A DNA stretch of 15,262 nt from an uncultured Gluconobacter sp. (GTDB lineage: Bacteria > Pseudomonadota > Alphaproteobacteria > Acetobacterales > Acetobacteraceae). This document shows positions 14,665 to 15,262 of the stretch, one piece after another. A program made the translations under genes and the position numbers. Every line of letters starts with the position of its first letter. Position 1 is the stretch's first letter. Where the stretch lies: NCBI GenBank assembly GCA_937880175.1, contig CALFLO010000041.1:1-15262 (forward strand), read 5' to 3'. A model generated the notes under the pieces. That model was not told the DNA's origin. It saw only the letters and a list, made by a program, of their open reading frames with translations, and searched no databases.

Positions 14665-15262
14665 TCATAAAGATGCGCCACCCGTTTCGTGATGTCCCGG
14701 TATCTTGACTGGAAACGATGATGGCACGGTTTGAACCCGCGTGGTCAAACCATTCAGGCGACTCATATGCGTGGCGAGATCCAGAAGATTCCGCAGCGCG
14801 GGGCTGCGGTTCTGAGGCGACCAGACCGCGCTGAACCGGGCATATTCCTTCTCGTCGTCGATCGGACGGAAAACGACGCCGGGGAATGGCATATGGCTCC
14901 CTGCCTCATGGGTCAGCGTGACCCCCTCTCCTGCCGCAACCATATGCATCAGAGTGTCCCGCCCGACATCGCGCCGCTGGAAGCGCGGCGATCGTCCATG
15001 TTCGGCCACGCGCCGGACGATATGTTCGAAAACCTGCGGCCCGGCGCCACTCGACCGGACAAGAAAGTTTTCCGTGAGGAGGTCTGCCCAGCCGAGGGAT
15101 TCCAGAGCTGCGAGCGGATGCGCGGCAGGAAGAGCGATCACCAACGCCTCGCTCCAGAGGTGCCGGCTGTGGCAGTCAGGCACATTGGAAACATTGATGA
15201 TAAAGGCCACATCGAGCTTGCCGTCGCGTATCATGGCGAGAGTATGTGACGACGGTCCTTCG
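14665..15262 (-). CDS. LysR-family transcriptional regulator, C-terminal part (runs off the window)
   Basis: The frame is open from the right edge to the TGA at 14667-14665, giving about 198 residues. An internal ATG at 15234 is not the start, because the preceding residues (EGPSSHTLA before MIRDGKLDVAFI) continue the family pattern. What is seen is most of the LysR substrate-binding domain: GKLDVAFI, LVIALPAAHPLA, a variable loop, then MVAAGEGVTLTHEA and PGVVFRPI. The winged-helix DNA-binding N-terminus is outside the window. The final 30 residues (after THMSRLNG) are a non-conserved tail. The gene reads toward the isochorismatase-family gene 53 bases downstream, so they may be co-transcribed or functionally linked. 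The inducer is unknown. Confidence 0.88.
   Translation of the reverse strand, partial: EGPSSHTLAMIRDGKLDVAFIINVSNVPDCHSRHLWSEALVIALPAAHPLAALESLGWADLLTENFLVRSSGAGPQVFEHIVRRVAEHGRSPRFQRRDVGRDTLMHMVAAGEGVTLTHEAGSHMPFPGVVFRPIDDEKEYARFSAVWSPQNRSPALRNLLDLATHMSRLNGLTTRVQTVPSSFPVKIPGHHETGGASL

Noticed and set aside
1..15262. CRISPR arrays, tRNA/rRNA genes, insertion sequences
   Set aside because: No regularly spaced repeats, cloverleaf-like segments, transposase motifs or terminal inverted repeats of an insertion sequence were seen on either strand.

Overview
The window is a piece of an alphaproteobacterial integrative/conjugative element or conjugative plasmid. It is built around a Ti/RP4-type (trb) mating-pair-formation operon with its traG coupling-protein gene. 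High GC through most of the window, the gene order traG-copG-trbB-C-D-E-J-L-F-G-I, and chained ATGA/GTGA stop-start overlaps fit elements common in Acetobacteraceae, Sphingomonadales and Rhizobiales. An acetic acid bacterium is my best guess, from protein resemblance only. The window is an assembly end: bases 6-38 are an Illumina Nextera/Tn5 adapter, not genomic DNA.

Layout, left to right. (1) 1-38: sequencing adapter. (2) 39-901, minus strand: the N-terminal 287 residues of a GHKL/HSP90-like ATPase. It is much more AT-rich than its surroundings and is cut off by the contig end; it is a possible defence gene. (3) 964-1104: the first third of a DUF2274 gene, whose reading changes to unrelated sequence after about 20 residues. 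This marks a recombination junction at the 3' end of the trb operon. (4) 1101-10301, minus strand: trbI, trbG, trbF, trbL, trbJ, trbE, trbD, trbC and trbB, nearly all translationally coupled. (5) 10302-10473: a non-coding leader in front of trbB with mutually exclusive hairpins. (6) 10474-12908, minus strand: a ribbon-helix-helix (CopG) gene and traG. (7) 13026-13985: a small DUF2285-like gene divergent from an XRE-type HTH gene, with paired palindromic operators between them, then a second XRE gene preceded by two tandem palindromes. (8) 14009-15262, minus strand: an isochorismatase-family hydrolase and a LysR-type regulator that runs off the right edge.

How it works together. TrbC, D, E, J, L, F, G, I and B form the type IV secretion channel and pilus, and TraG couples DNA substrate to it. 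The DUF2285/XRE pair has the architecture of the QseM/QseC switch of ICEMlSymR7A. There QseM is an antiactivator that blocks the transfer activators TraR and FseA, and QseC represses qseM and activates itself. I infer that the pair here decides whether conjugation is on or off. Relaxase, integrase, att sites and any TraR/FseA homologue are not in the window, so mobility type and boundaries cannot be fixed from it.

The most notable items are the QseM/QseC-like switch with its two operators, the switching leader in front of trbB, the SD-masking hairpin in front of the XRE gene, and the foreign GHKL ATPase gene that abuts the broken DUF2274 gene.
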